A DNA stretch of 64,000 nucleotides from Molanna angustata (GCA_963576475.1 OY754990.1:2879256-2943255), one strand, 5' to 3'; positions 1-12,887 are shown, numbered from the stretch's first letter. A program made the numbers and translations. Notes: generated by a model not told the origin, from the sequence alone.

Positions 1-37
1 CTTTTCTATTTAATTCTATTCTTTAGATCTCTATATC

Positions 38-239
38 GCACGGTGAGAATGAAAGTGACTAAATCCAAAATTTAGGCAAATTGAGTTACGTACATAAATC
101 AACATAAAAAAAACACATTTTACCATCTAGCTGGTTTTTTTTATTTTTAAATGGTAAAATATTTTTTTCAAGTTGATTTATGTAGGTATCACTCGATTAA
201 CCTAAATTTTGGATCAAGTCACTTTAATTCTCACCGTGC
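38..239. mobile_element. Palindromic MITE
   Basis: Long terminal inverted repeats start GCACGGTGAGAAT on the left, and the reverse complement ends at 239. The arms extend about 75 bp inward and meet around an AT-rich centre near 135-160. No coding capacity. The flanks read ATATC on the left and AATAT on the right, so an ATAT-type target duplication is possible but not firm. Confidence 0.75.
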
Positions 240-342
240 AATATGTCAATTGATGAAACTTATATGAATCATCTTTATAGTGAATTATTCAATATACATA
301 AATCTGAAGAAAGTTAATCATATCGAGCTTTGGCCTACGTCA

Positions 343-665
343 TTATTCGCTTCCATTATCTTCTATCTTCCTCACTAACTTTACGACAGTCCAGCACTTG
401 CAGTAGTTGGGAAGCGGTAACCATCGCAGCCGCGGTATTCCGCCCGGATGTCCACACAAGGCTCTTTTCGGTGTTCGCTGTGGTGACATTCTCTGCACAT
501 GTCCGGCCCATCTCAATCTGACACGCACAGAGAGCCTGGGAGTCTTGTAGATATCATACAGCTCATCGTTATATCTAATCCCCCAGGCGCCGCCGTCAGA
601 CACTGGTCCTAGGATTTCGCCAAGCACTCGTCTCTCAAAATTGTCCAGCATTTCGGCAGTCCATG
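343..665 (-). pseudogene. Degenerate non-LTR retrotransposon RT C-terminal fragment
   Basis: The minus-strand frame shows the C-terminal tail common to many insect LINE reverse transcriptases: a LDNFERRVLGEILGPV stretch, then LRWAGHVQRM, then a GGIPRLRWL segment. The catalytic part is absent, the frame is degenerate at its end, and no target-site duplication was identified. It is an old, 5'-truncated copy. Confidence 0.7.
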
Positions 666-669
666 TTTC

Positions 670-1355
670 ACAACTGTTCTGATTGTCTTGTACGGTGTGA
701 TTTTTGTTTTCCTATGGACTCTTCAATTTTGATTTGAAAACCGGCAGAAAGGAGAAGAATGGTCTGTTAACAATTGTTAGTCTACTTTTGATCTCTGTTG
801 TGTCCTCATTGAACTAATAATTAGACTTTAGCAATTTTAAATACACAAATTCGCAAATCTCAAAGCCATGTTCGATTCAAAAATCTATTTTATTTCAACT
901 AAGACATTACATATACTGATTTAACAGTATTACATAATGTTTACTAATACAAAACATTATTTTGTAATTCATCATAAGTGTATTATTCATAATAATCCTT
1001 TATAAAAGGATTATATCGGGATGCTTCAAATATAAAAAAAAAACAATTGTAATACCAGCTGATGTGTGATTGCAGAGTAGCTTAGTGTTACAATATGGAA
1101 CTAATAATACAAACATCTAAACATGATTACTATAGGGGACGTAATTTTTAATTGCATTTTTTCTGGACTGATTTGTATAATTAATATAAACAAATATTAA
1201 TATATGAAATACATAATTTATTCAAACCATAGCCATTCTCAAGATACTAAATACATATAAATCACAATTGGTTTTTATAATAATAGCGACAAAAGGATAT
1301 TTTCTGTTTGATATTAGCTATTTTTTTTTCTGATTTTAAGGGTTGAGTAAAAGAC
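670..1355. other. AT-rich intergenic sequence, nothing recognised
   Basis: No ORF with recognisable similarity, tandem repeat or inverted repeat was seen. Confidence 0.5.
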
Positions 1356-1358
1356 ATA

Positions 1359-1538
1359 GCCCCCAAGTCAAATTGAAAACGCTGTTCGTTTTCGCCAAGC
1401 GCTAATTTTTTTTGTATGGGATTTGACGTTTGTTGTTTGTTATTGTAGAAAAAATTTCTACAACAAACGTCAAATCCCATACAAAAAAAATTAGCGCTTG
1501 GCGAAAACGAACAGCGTTTTCAATTTGACTTGGGGGCA
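1359..1538. mobile_element. Near-perfect palindromic MITE, copy 1
   Basis: A ~178-bp hairpin with TIR GCCCCCAAGTCAAATTG. Both arms are almost identical and meet at a short centre near 1445-1460 (AGAAAAAATTTCT). TA dinucleotides flank it, suggesting a TA target as in Tc1/mariner-type MITEs. A second, virtually identical copy lies at 14569-14749, so the family moved recently. ORFs read through it are hairpin artefacts. Confidence 0.85.
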
Positions 1539-1559
1539 TAGTATAAATAGTAAATTATG

Positions 1560-1950
1560 AATATCTTTTCCCCAGTACACTCAAAAGATAGGTTTTTGAA
1601 ATAACAAACAGTTTATTTTTATATCTTTATTCTATTGCTTGGGTTTTTTGAAATTTGAATTTGTGTAATACTTTTCTTGTAAAATTAGTTTTAGTAAAAC
1701 CATTTTTTAATTTTTTATTGTATGCAACTAAAAACCTACAAGGCCTATGAAGTAGATTTTTACTTCAATCGAAAGAGATTATGAAAATCTAACAACTGAG
1801 TTTTTTACTAATTTATAACTATTATTGCTTTTTTAAAAAAATATTCTAAATTTTACCTTTTCTTCATGAAAAAATATTGTATATCACAGGTTTGGTGATA
1901 TGCAATATTTTCTCGTGTTTCGTACATTAGAAGGTAATTTAGTGTGTATA
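1560..1950 (-). repeat. Dispersed repeat R, uninterrupted copy
   Basis: About 390 bp matching, in opposite orientation, the segments at 30478-30604, 31649-31665 and 35667-35890. Shared landmarks include the TACCTTCTAATGTA end, a small GATATAC-type hairpin, and the block around CTACTTCATAGGCC. This copy is continuous and serves as the empty site that shows what was inserted at 30605-35666. No coding capacity; class unknown. Confidence 0.7.
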
Positions 1951-2827
1951 TTTGTGTAAAACCCAATGCCCTTGATTTGCACAACAGTTTACATTAAAAT
2001 CTTTTGCAAAATTTGCTAACGGCAGTCTTGAGATGATCATCACCAATATTTTAAATTTAATATAAAATGCAATCTCAATGTAAATCATTACTAAAGCAAA
2101 AAAAAACAGGAAATTATCTCTATAAGAAACAATTTCTCTTGATAGTGTTAACATTTTATCTTAACAAAATATGAAACAGTTTAATTTTTTACTGTGTAAA
2201 ACAATGCTCGTCTGAATATTTAAAAATAAAGAAATTAGTGTTAAGTACTGAATATTTTTATTGATTGATTAAAATAAAAGACAACCTAAATGAAAAGTGA
2301 CATCTGTAGATTATATGGATAAACATATTAATAAAAAGATTGATAGTTGTTTAGTTTGGTTCAGAACCATTTAAATGATTACTTTGAAGAATGTTATAAA
2401 AAGTTTATTGTGAAAAATCAAGTTATTGAAAAATCAAACCCCACCATCCAAGAGAAGATATATCTGGATTAGAGAGATATCCCACGATTAGTATCGCTAA
2501 ATATAAAAACGTTATTTAGAATGATCACTTAAGATGTCAGAAATCATGTTTGATAGTCAGTATCTTGAGAAAGTTATGATTAAAAGTAATAAATTTAGGC
2601 CTAACATAGGTACTTATTTATTACAATGGCAGCATTCATCGGAATATTTGAGCGTTATTGATAAATTTCTATACATTCTACACCTTAAATAAACACATTC
2701 AAAATTCAATCAAAAGCAATTATAATTAATAATGGAGTATGGTTATTACACATTATTTTTTTTATAAATAGAAAATCCAAATACTCTTGATAAATTTGCT
2801 GTCAACTTCTTTTAAAAATGCTGTGAC
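1951..2827. other. AT-rich sequence, nothing recognised
   Basis: No convincing coding, RNA or repeat feature was seen here. Confidence 0.45.
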
Positions 2828-3341
2828 CATAGATTTTTATTTTAATATACTAGATGTCGTAGTTAGCAAATTTTGGATGAATCAAAGTGAGGCATTTTTC
2901 TGGGGGATTTTTGACGTTTTGGTTCCAGACCACATAGTTTTTCTATAGAAAATAATAATAAACACTTCCTTGCACCCTGTGCAAGTGGCGAGTTTATTGC
3001 CGAATGGCAATTTCTTCCAACTAACCAGTGTTTCCAGCCCAGAGAAGCAATATTTGCGTGAGAAATGAATTTAAATAAATTTCTCCTCTGCTGGGAATCG
3101 AACCCAGGACGCCCGCACAGAAACCGAAAAGCTTACCACTGTGCCACGGCGGTCGGCACAGTGATTTATTTGTCGAAAAAAAAAACACTTTATTAAGGTT
3201 TAGAGAACAGTTATCTAGGATGTGTTGAAATGTATGGAAAACTGAAATATGTTGCCAACCAAAACGTCAAACGCGCAATATTCCATGACTCACTTTTTCC
3301 ACGGAGTACTACATCTAGTATATTATAATAAAAATCTATGG
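2828..3341. mobile_element. TIR element with a nested SINE
   Basis: Arms at 2828-2864 and 3307-3341 are inverted copies of each other (CATAGATTTTTATTTTAATA, continuing to an ACTAGATGT core). The interior is interrupted by the SINE at 2948-3164. It is a non-autonomous DNA element with no transposase. Exact ends are uncertain because similarity continues a few bases outside. Confidence 0.6.
2948..3164 (-). mobile_element. tRNA-derived SINE, family S3
   Basis: Read on the minus strand, the head has an A-box-like GTGGCACAGTGGTAAGC and a B box GGGTTCGATTCCC. A ~130-bp unrelated body follows, then a TTATTATT-type tail. A second copy lies at 62075-62287. The head folds roughly like a tRNA, but the body and tail show it is a SINE and not a tRNA gene. 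Confidence 0.75.
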
Positions 3342-3699
3342 CTGTGACCTAGTCCAATGGCAACCCTTTCGTGTTCCAATTTTAAACAATAAAATAATTG
3401 GATTATAAAGACTTCTTTCTCACTCCAAAGAAAAGATTTTTTGATATGAACCCTCTTCAACAATATCACAGTACCCATAAAAATTCACTGATATATATTT
3501 ATGCAGAATGCATAGTAATTGACTTAACTTCGTATAGGCCTTTCCATTTGTTTTTTTGTTTCTATTGAAATAGGCAGAGAAAATCCGATCATATTTCTTA
3601 CTTTGAATCTTTCAGCCTTATAACTTTCAAATTAAAGAGGATTTAATATTAAACTGGGTGATAACACTATTTTTTTTAAATCGTAAGTTGGTACAATAT

Positions 3700-4261
3700 G
3701 GCCCGGTATTACAGTCGGCCCTCAACTCATTGAGTTTGTTAAACTCAAGATTAATGTTAAGGGGAGATTGAATCCATTTCCGTATTACAGTGCAATATGA
3801 CATGTCAGTTACTAAATCTTCAATAATAGACATATTTTACTTTTTCTGTGGTTATTATCTTTCAAATTTTAAATAACCTCAAATAATACCAACTACAAAA
3901 CGGGACGCTACCACTTAAAATACTATAGTTTTATTATCCAACATGGTAAATTTAATTTTTTTCACCAAAATAATGCTTTTAAATGCCCATGTTCGTTTCA
4001 ATATGGCTGTCAGTTTGTTTTGTTGTATGACGCCACCGTCAATACAACTAACGCCTCTAGTGATAGAACACTGAAACTACACGCGTTGCCTAGCAAATGA
4101 GAGTTGACTCACCGTTAAGTACTTAATCCGCCAGAAACGTTGAGTTAAATATTTGTAGTTTTAGTGACGTATTTGAGGGAAGATTAGGCCTAAACGGACA
4201 CTGTAATACGCTATATTGTTGTAAAACTTGAGCTCTTAAACTGAAACTGTAATACCAGCCC
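3700..4261 (-). mobile_element. Harbinger-like non-autonomous DNA transposon, copy 1
   Basis: About 562 bp with TIRs of the form GGSCCGGTATTACAGT. It is homologous, in inverted orientation, to 48815-49381. A short shared frame begins MSIIEDLVTDMSYCTVIRKW, possibly a leftover of a transposon-encoded protein, but too short to assign. TIR type and the 3-bp duplication of the other copy suggest the PIF/Harbinger superfamily; this is inference. Confidence 0.65.
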
Positions 4262-4264
4262 TAT

Positions 4265-5157
4265 GTCATTTAAATTGACTATAAGAGATAGAAAATAAAA
4301 CAAATAAGTTTATCAAGTCAAATTATCTTAATTTACATAATATTATCTTTCAATAACATTTCACAAATGTTGCCATAACAAAATATAAAGTAAAGACTCA
4401 GCACACTTACCTAGGATGTTTATTTTCCAAATTGTTTAAAAGAGTAATTAAACAAATCCCTTGGTTAATGGTATATTAAAAGAAACATTAATTCAATATA
4501 ATAAGTATTGTTATCAAATGATTCAATAATTTTTTTTAATTAAAGTAATGAAAAATGTAAACCATAGATAATACATCATATTGGTAACACCAAATTCCTA
4601 TTTCAAATGTAAAAGATCATATGAAAAAATTATTTACTAACATCCAAAGTTATTTTAAAATATTTTTCCAAGTAAAATAAAATGATTTAAATAACAATTT
4701 ATTTTTTTATAATACATGATTTGAAATTCATAATATATTTTATCCGTCGCTATAGATTATTTCGATTCTATGATAATTTTATAATATTATAATTACAACT
4801 GAAAATATATATATTCATTACATTATATTTAGTAATATTCTCTTCATTTTGAAACCATAATATACAACACTACTCTACAAATATTGTTCCTTCGTAACTA
4901 TACGAAAAAATAATTATTTATTATATTATATTGTAGTTTTGTATATATTATGTAATATAATATTTTTAAGGTACGCGATAGATAATGAGGATATAAAAAC
5001 CATAGCCTTCCTGTCTTATTTTCATGCTAGCCACGTCGTTAGATCTTCAACATTGTGCGTAATCAGAGGCACATTGACGGGAAAACATAAAATATATTAA
5101 AAACATTTTATTTATATTGCAACATTTTCTTTTTTGTTGATCGTTCAATGTGCAATG
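4265..5157. other. AT-rich sequence, nothing recognised
   Basis: Very AT-rich with scattered short TTATA-type runs. No gene or dispersed repeat could be supported. Confidence 0.45.
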
Positions 5158-5166
5158 AAATAGATT

Positions 5167-5388
5167 GGATAGCCTAGTCTTCACACCATTTTTTTAAACC
5201 TAACCTACAAAAGTTTGGTAAAAATAGGTTGGATAGGTTTATTTGTAGTTATAATTTCGACTGGCGTGAGCCAGTTGCATTATATATTAAAAAAAAGTAA
5301 CTCAGATATTAAAAAAATGACTAAATTGGTATTTTTACCAAACTTTTATAGATTATGTTTAAAAAATGGTGTGAAGACTAGGCTATCC
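5167..5388. mobile_element. MITE with ~60-bp TIRs and 9-bp TSD
   Basis: TIR GGATAGCCTAGTCTTCACAC at both ends, arms about 60 bp. It is flanked by the direct repeat AAATAGATT (5158-5166 and 5389-5397). A 9-bp duplication fits a MULE (Mutator-like) or an imprecisely bounded hAT derivative. No transposase. Confidence 0.8.
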
Positions 5389-5399
5389 AAATAGATTGC

Positions 5400-6249
5400 A
5401 TAAAAATGTTGCCAGTTCTAACTATGTGGCTCGGTGTTTGTCGAGAATGGCCGTACTTGAAAAAAAAAATTAATTTTATTACTCTATTTTTTAAATATCT
5501 TTTTTAATCTCATCAAAGCCAAAACTATTAAAACAGATTTTTTCAAAATAAAAACAAAAATATACTTTACGCATTTATAGAATGCAATTTATATACTAGC
5601 TTTGATTTGTCTATTATTGAGATAGGACAAAGATTATATCACAAAATATTGCCATACACAAATCAATTAAATAAAAGAGTATGTAAATTCATAGCTATAA
5701 ATTTGGACATAGAATTTAATATTGTGAAGTTGGTATAATAAATATATTTTTTTTTTAATTATTGAAAACCAACCTTTGTACATAACATAACAGATTCATT
5801 TTGATATTTAAAAAAAAAACAGAAAAAATAAATTATGTACCAAATGATTTTGTTTCAAGTTTTTGACTTTGATGATATATGTATTTTTAAATATTTTATT
5901 TATTTATTTATTTAGACAGACATAAGAATACTTTTTTAATTATAATTTTAATATTGGTACATTGTAGATTATTAAACAGCAATATTAAGTATATTATTTT
6001 ATATTTTTTTTTATCATAAATATCAATTTCTATTATTTCATTATATTTAACACCCCTTGTACAAGATAAGACATAATAATTTTATACTTTTTGATATCCA
6101 TATCAGTGTGAACTTTACTTTTGTACTAAGACCAGTACTTGTTAATTTAATTTTGTCTTAAAATGTTTACTGTCTTGGCTACTTGTTAATTATAGAGTCT
6201 CCTAAATCATGGAATGAAAGTAAGTATTAAAAGTAAAAAATACACATAA
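5400..6249. other. AT-rich sequence, nothing recognised
   Basis: Long AT-rich stretch with homopolymer runs and no supported feature. Confidence 0.45.
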
Positions 6250-6262
6250 AAGCATTCAGTTT

Positions 6263-6709
6263 TTTTGCTGGTGGCATTTTTCAAGGAGAACACACTTAGG
6301 GCAATTGGTCCTTTGTGATACCACAATGGGGCTGTTCTCCCCCCTATTTATTCACCCTGAACCAGCCTGAGTGGCTAATGAATGTCATAACGTCTCCGAT
6401 ATCGGCTGACACTATGTCCATTATATCATCATAGAAGAAACTTCCCAAGGAGCTTCTCCTAATTCTAAAGAGAGCAGGACAGTGACAGAGGAAGTGGACC
6501 ACAGTCTCTTCTTCCTCTTGATCTTGTCATGCTCTGCAGTAATTGTATGCCTCCAGCCCTAGCTTTCTGGCATGCTTTCATATAACCCAGTGTCCTGTTA
6601 ATACCGATATGACTCTGGCGAGTGAGTCTCTTCTGAACGAGAGTATCTTCTGTCAAAAGGCTAGGGCCGGAGTCATTCGATTACTGCAGAGCATGCCAAG
6701 ACGAAGAAG
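6263..6709 (-). mobile_element. 5'-truncated, 5'-inverted LINE (RNase H end)
   Basis: Minus-strand copy of the same family as 19093-19751, covering the end of the RNase H/C-terminal domain. A 13-bp direct repeat AAGCATTCAGTTT flanks it (6250-6262 and 6710-6722). The last ~55 bases (about 6653-6709) are an inverted copy of the segment near 6505-6570. This is the pattern left by twin priming during retrotransposition. Confidence 0.8.
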
Positions 6710-6879
6710 AAGCATTCAGTTTAGGTTAGATTCTATATTATCATTTGTGACTCACAAGAGCGAGTTGCATCGGGTAGTTTTCTGTATTTGTGAATTCAAA
6801 CATCAATTATCTTTGTATGTGGATTTTGTAAGAGATACAAAACATTTGATTACAGTTTAGTGAGCCTCTATATCTAACA

Positions 6880-7015
6880 AGTATTTTTTTTTTTTTTGTT
6901 CAACCTTTCCATCTCTTTCAGACTTTTATATTTTTCACCAGTCGTTCATTATTTCAATGCGGTTGAACCACCGCAGCCTATCAATTTTCATTGTGTCAAC
7001 AACATTTTAATGTTT
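6880..7015 (-). pseudogene. Degenerate LINE RT tail
   Basis: On the minus strand a frame with stops reads like the ...KIDRLRWFNRIEIMND... segment found at the C-terminus of insect LINE reverse transcriptases (compare ALRWFGHIEE in the copy at 63025-63499). A T-run at its low-coordinate end could be its A-tail. Short and decayed. Confidence 0.45.
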
Positions 7016-7754
7016 TTTTTCATTAAAACATAGATACCATCTATTGAAAATAGTGAAAACTATTCAAGCTTCGATCCTTATTATATTGTGATTACAACAT
7101 TTCATCACTAGATGGCTAAAAATTATGTTATTTTTGAAAAAAAAATTCCATTTACAAATATTTTTATACATTTTGTCGAGTTTAATTATCACATTTTTTT
7201 GATACGAGGTTATATAATTTGAAAAACTATGTTTAATACGTTTAAGCTTATATGACAATTATAATTGATCAAATTACACAATGATTGCAAACAAAAAAAT
7301 CTGTATATTATTTCATTTATATTTTGCACAAAATACATTATAGGAACATATTAACAAGTAGGTGAGGGCCCTGTAAATGAAATGTCATGCTCTGGGGCTA
7401 GTTTTTTTCACAAAAAAGGATGATAAAATCACAACATATTTTGAAAGTATTGCTACGTCAATTACTGCAAAAACTGTGTTGTATTTATAAAATGTTTTAG
7501 AATATTGTCCATAGATGCCTCTGCTATGCATATTTTGAAGTTATTTCCCAAAGGGTGTGTTTTCTAGACCATGATGTTGAGAAATGTCGACAAGGCTTTA
7601 ATGAAAAGTTATTTTGGACGTTGAGGAACATCCATAATCCTCATTTTTGTTAAGTAAATGCATTTTTTTCTCTACAAATCAACGATCAATAATTTTGTAA
7701 TTCGAATATTTTTTAATATCATATACGCAAACATTGGATTGTGAGTAAAATAAT

Positions 7755-7895
7755 ATTTTTATTGACAAACTATTTAACATCAAACCAGCCGATGATGACA
7801 GGTCGTAAGCCCTGTAGGTGCCTTGAGTTCCTGGTTCTTCTATAATATTCCAACTTCGTCTCTATTGAGATGTTAAAAAGTTTGTCAATTTTGTT
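7755..7895. mobile_element. MITE, family shared with 52707-52916
   Basis: TIRs ATTGACAAACTATTTAACATC and its imperfect complement bracket a core containing GATGACAGGTCGTAAGCCC and GAGTTCCTGGTTCTTC. The core also occurs at 52810-52890. This copy seems to have lost part of one inner arm. Confidence 0.65.
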
Positions 7896-8099
7896 ATTGT
7901 TTTTATGGTGCAGGTAGTGTAAGCAACTGAATCTCAAGCCCAGGTTCAATGACCCTCGAGGGACACAGATAGATAGAATTTCGAAGTATCCTACCCCATT
8001 CCATTGGGTACATTTCAGAGCTTGTAGCTCTATTCATCCTCAGAGCGGCTGCTCATCGAACGAAACAAGACCACAAACGAAACCTCAAGGGAGACAGTT

Positions 8100-8290
8100 A
8101 TAAGTGTCGTATTACAAGAGTTATTTGAGAAAAATGTAAGAAACAGGTAAGGTCACGTACTGCGAGAATACTGCTTATGAGACCTCAACTTTTTCTTACA
8201 TTTTTCTTAAATAACTCCCATAATACATTTATAAGGGTCGTATTAAAAGAGTTATTTGAGAAAAATGTAAGGTCACGTACTGCGAGAATT
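8100..8290. repeat. Short repeat block with direct and inverted copies
   Basis: A ~38-base segment (GTCGTATTACAAGAGTTATT...) occurs at 8105 and again at 8246, with an inverted copy between them at 8195-8227. TCACGTACTGCGAGAAT is also repeated. Probably a rearranged MITE. Confidence 0.5.
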
Positions 8291-8643
8291 TTTTCATTTG
8301 CAATCATTCAAAATGTATTCAATAAATAATGAATTTAAACTGAGAATTTAAATGATTAAGTATTTTCTATTAATTATATTAAAAATACTTATTCTCTATG
8401 AATTACAGAAAAAATATCAATACCTTAATTTAGATATGTCACAGTCAACAGACAATTATTTATTTTATAACTAATATAATTTAATGTATTTTTGGTGTTT
8501 TGTAGTTACTATATGTTAAACGATCAACGGGAAAAAACAATAACTACCTATTAATATATTTATTTTTCTGTTATGGTAACACTAAATAGGAAATTTCAAA
8601 GGTTTTTGCCAGTATCATTTTAAGAGGGCATATAACGTTAATG

Positions 8644-8825
8644 CTGGCCTTCGTGACTCAGTTGGTTCAGTATCTGACTGCCTGTCCAATGGTTCGGGGT
8701 TCGATTCCCGGTGGAGGCACAGTTTTTAATCGAGTTTTCAGTCTGGATCTGTGAGACTATTAATATCGTCTTGTTATATAAATATTTGTTATAGTAACTG
8801 TTAGTTGTACGAGATGCATTATTAA
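8644..8825 (+). mobile_element. tRNA-derived SINE, family S2
   Basis: The 74-base head begins GCCTTCGTGACTCAGTTGG and contains the B box GGGTTCGATTCCC. Its ends can form a 7-bp acceptor-like stem, but the anticodon stem does not pair. A body containing CAGTCTGGATCTGTGAGA follows. The same head/body pair occurs reversed at 17220-17404 and 61880-62046. Confidence 0.7.
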
Positions 8826-8829
8826 ATAA

Positions 8830-9885
8830 ACAAATCTAGTGACTGAAAACATGATATATTAAAACCGTCTAATACATTATGAAGTTACGTGTTAGTAAGG
8901 ATAACTATCGAGCGTGTTAATAAGGTTAATATACCCTCTTTAGCATCTAATCTCATTTTATTTCAATCCATCAATAGTGTTCTAATATAAAAATCACCAA
9001 GTAATATTACTGAATATATAATTTAGGTTCGAAAGGAAAGACTGAAAATATTATATAATTCAAAGCATATAAACATGTGTCACCGTAGTTTAATAATATC
9101 AGATGATTAAATGATGCTAAAATCTTGTGTTCATATCTTATCGACAGATTGTTGGTGAATTAAAAAGCTTTGATCTGATAGATATAAAATTTTTAAAAAC
9201 AATGAAATTACAAGACAGACAGAACTGCAAATTTATTGTTACCAATTACAATATTAGGAATATTTTTAAATGATTTTATTATAGTTGCAACACTGTTTTA
9301 ATATGAAATGGCAACACTCTATATAGAATTTGATTTTTCTAATCTATGAAGAATATCTATGGAATAGGAAAAAAATCTTAACACAGAATAACTGCATTTT
9401 TTTAACTTGACAAATTTATATTTACAAACATTTGTATATATGAAGTAATATTTTAGTCAGAAAAATATCATATTATTGGCAGTTAATAAATATATTACTA
9501 GCCATTTATTGTAATGTAAAACTAATCAAATTACTTAAAGTGATAAATGCTAATTTTTGAAGATGCATTGATGAGAAATATACATTGAAATGAAATTCAA
9601 TTACTTTCAATCGAAAAATTTTATCCTCGCATGAAAGAATTTTTCTATCATAGACACAATTTACTTACCCAATAAGAAGAGCATCTACTGACAGTTTAAT
9701 TTGCTTTGGTTATGCTTTATAATTGTTTCTATAATCAATTTTTAAACAATTATTTTGTATTTGAAAGAATCCATATTTGTCTATGACAAATACCATCTCT
9801 TACACGTTTTTTGTTAATCACCAATCATTCATTCTTCATACTTTCATTTAACCATGACATGTAATGCATTTATCACTCCAATTCC
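8830..9885. other. AT-rich sequence, nothing recognised
   Basis: No ORF, repeat or RNA gene could be supported. Confidence 0.45.
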
Positions 9886-9890
9886 ATTTC

Positions 9891-11420
9891 TTGTTTATGT
9901 CATTCATTCAGATTCAAATTCCATTTCTTATGTTTATGTCATTCATTCAGATTCAAATTACATTTCATATGTTTATGTCATTCATTCAGATTCAAATTCC
10001 ATTTCTTATGTTTATGTCATTCATTCAGATTCAAATTCCATTTCTTATGTTTTTGTCATTCATTCAGATTCAAATTCCATTTCTTATGTTTATGTCATTC
10101 ATTCAGATTCAAATTCCATTTCTTATGTTTATGTCATTCATTCAGATTCAAATTCCATTTCTTATGTTTATGTCATTCATTCAGATTCAAATTCCATTTC
10201 TTATGTTTTTGTCATTCATTCAGATTCAAATTACATTTCTCATGTTTACGTCATTCATTCAGATTCAAATTACATTTCTTATGTTTTTGTCATTCATTCA
10301 GATTCAAATTACATTTCTTATGTGTATGTCATTCATTCAGATTCAAATTACATTTCTTATGTTTATGTCATTCATTCAGATTCAAATTCCATTTCTTATG
10401 TTTATGTCATTCATTCAGATTCAAATTCCATTTCTTATGTTTATGTCATTCATTCAGATTCAAATTACATTTCTCATGTTTACGTCATTCATTCAGATTC
10501 AAATTACATTTCTTATGTTTATGTCATTCATTCAGATTCAAATTCCATTTCTTATGTTTATGTCATTCATTCAGATTCAAATTCCATTTCTTATGTTTAT
10601 GTCATTCATTCAGATTCAAATTACATTTCTTATGTTTATGTCATTCATTCAGATTCAAATTACATTTCTTATGTTTTTGTCATTCATTCAGATTCAAATT
10701 ACATTTCTTATGTTTATGTCATTCATTCAGATTCAAATTACATTTCTTATGTTTATGTCATTCATTCAGATTCAAATTCCATTTCTTATGTTTATGTCAT
10801 TCATTCAGATTCAAATTCCATTTCTTATGTTTATGTCATTCATTCAGATTCAAATTCCATTTCTTATGTTTATGTCATTCATTCAGATTCAAATTCCATT
10901 TCTTATGTTTTTGTCATTCATTCAGATTCAAATTTTACATTTCTCATGTTTACGTCATTCATTCAGATTCAAATTACATTTCTCATGTTTACGTCATTCA
11001 TTCAGATTCAAATTACATTTCTCATGTTTATGTCATTCATTCAGATTCAAATTACATTTCTTATGTTTATGTCATTCATTCAGATTCAAATTCCATTTCT
11101 TATGTTTATGTCATTCATTCAGATTCAAATTCCATTTCTTATGTTTATGTCATTCATTCAGATTCAAATTCCATTTCTTATGTTTATGTCATTCATTCAG
11201 ATTCAAATTCCATTTCTTATGTTTTTGTCATTCATTCAGATTCAAATTTTACATTTCTCATGTTTACGTCATTCATTCAGATTCAAATTACATTTCTCAT
11301 GTTTACGTCATTCATTCAGATTCAAATTACATTTCTCATGTTTACGTCATTCATTCAGATTCAAATTAAATTTCTTATATTTTTGTCATTCATTCAGATT
11401 CAAATTCAATTTCTTATCTT
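9891..11420. repeat. 39-bp minisatellite, ~39 copies
   Basis: The unit reads TTTATGTCATTCATTCAGAT followed by TCAAATTCCATTTCTTATG. Positional variants are TAC/TCC, TTTTTG/TTTATG and CTC/CTT. Two units (near 10930 and 11247) carry an extra 2 bp in an ATTTTACATTT variant. They are spaced by 8 units, so one block of units was itself duplicated. Since 39 is a multiple of 3, long ORFs stay open in two frames (13-residue periods). The ORFs change frame at the 2-bp insertions and have no flanking gene structure, so I treat them as non-coding. Confidence 0.95.
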
Positions 11421-11429
11421 TGCACAGTC

Positions 11430-12887
11430 GTCTTGTGATGAAAAGAAAATAATAATAAAAAACAAAATTGAAAATAAACATGTTTTATTTTGATTTATTT
11501 ATAAATAATAATAATATGCAACTATAAAAATAAAAACGACATGGTAAATATGACATGGACATTCGTAAAATTTAATGAGTTAGTAAATGTTATCATCGGA
11601 ATCATAGTTGCGATGTAAATATTATTATAATTATGAATTATGACAGGAAAAGTAAGGTTAGTTTGAACAGTAAAAAAACAGTCAATTTTAATACCTTAAA
11701 ACAGATATAAAATGGGAAAAGCAATAGGCTCTCATATTTACGTAAATTATGGATCACTTTTCGTTGATTATATTTTGTCATGTAAACGAATGTAAACACA
11801 CAGGTATGCAGGAACGTAATTTATGTCAAATTAGTCTAATCAAACACACACAAGTGTGTTTAAAATCAGTAAACAAGATAAAACATAGATCATACCTAAA
11901 AAGTGAATCTATGGATCATTTGTCACAACAAATTCTAATTTAAATATGGTTTTCAACTACACTGATAATTTAATTCTTTTGCCTCTCACAAAAAACACAT
12001 TGTTTGACAGTTTTCTCTACTGGCGACATTAATATTAATTGACAGATCTTTAAAATAATGAAATCAGAATTGAAATATATATTTTTAAGAATCAGAAAAT
12101 TTCAGAAAAACGTTACACTTTCCATATCTTATAACTTTTGGAGTTAAATGGTTCCTGAAAATATCAATGAATGTTGAATGGTCAAAAGTAATTAAAACAA
12201 TTTAAAAAAATATATAAAGTTGCCAAAGGTTAAAAAAAAAACAATGCATTTTATGAAAATCAAGGATCACCTGTACAATATATTAAAAATGGCCAGTAAT
12301 AGACTGATATAATTTATTTTCATTGAAAATATAAAATTTAATTAAAAATTATATAATTTTGTTTTGATTTTTTTAAAAAAATCAACTCTACATTTTTCTA
12401 CTAACAAATCACAGATTCTTCAGATGTTGTTTCAGAGATAAAATTTAAAACAATCAAACTTGCAGTTTTATCTATCTGTTTTAATTAATTCATCTATGGA
12501 ATCAAATGTTTACAACCTAACACGAGTTCAAGAAAAATAAATACATGTCAATAATACACGGTTATGTTGTTATAATAAAATATAGGTACATATTATTGTT
12601 TACACAAAGTGTAATTTTGTTATTTGACAATAGCACAAGTCGCTGCATGGATAAAAATGGTTGAATGAATATGAGAATGTAAGAAGCGAGACTTACACTT
12701 TACACTTTACTTTGTGGCAGGGTACGCTTTGTACAGGATAGAAGCAAGACAATGGATGCTTGTTAACCCAATTCAGACGAGTAGGAAAAAGTAATTGCAT
12801 TACCTATGGACCTATATATTTTGATCTCGTTTTGACTGAATGTAATAACGATTAAGATAAGTATCGTAAAAATATCAAAGATAAACA
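11430..12887. other. AT-rich sequence, nothing recognised
   Basis: Sequence downstream of the 39-bp array. A short segment near 12680-12760 (GGCAGGGTACGC...) may be a LINE relic, but is too short to call. Confidence 0.4.

Noticed and set aside
8644..8720. Possible tRNA gene
   Set aside because: Acceptor and T arms fit but the anticodon stem does not pair. A body and related copies show a SINE. The same applies to the S1 and S3 heads.
9854..11452. Two long overlapping ORFs (532 and 501 codons) in the 39-bp array
   Set aside because: Openness follows from a stop-free unit divisible by 3. They switch frame at the 2-bp insertions and lack any gene context.
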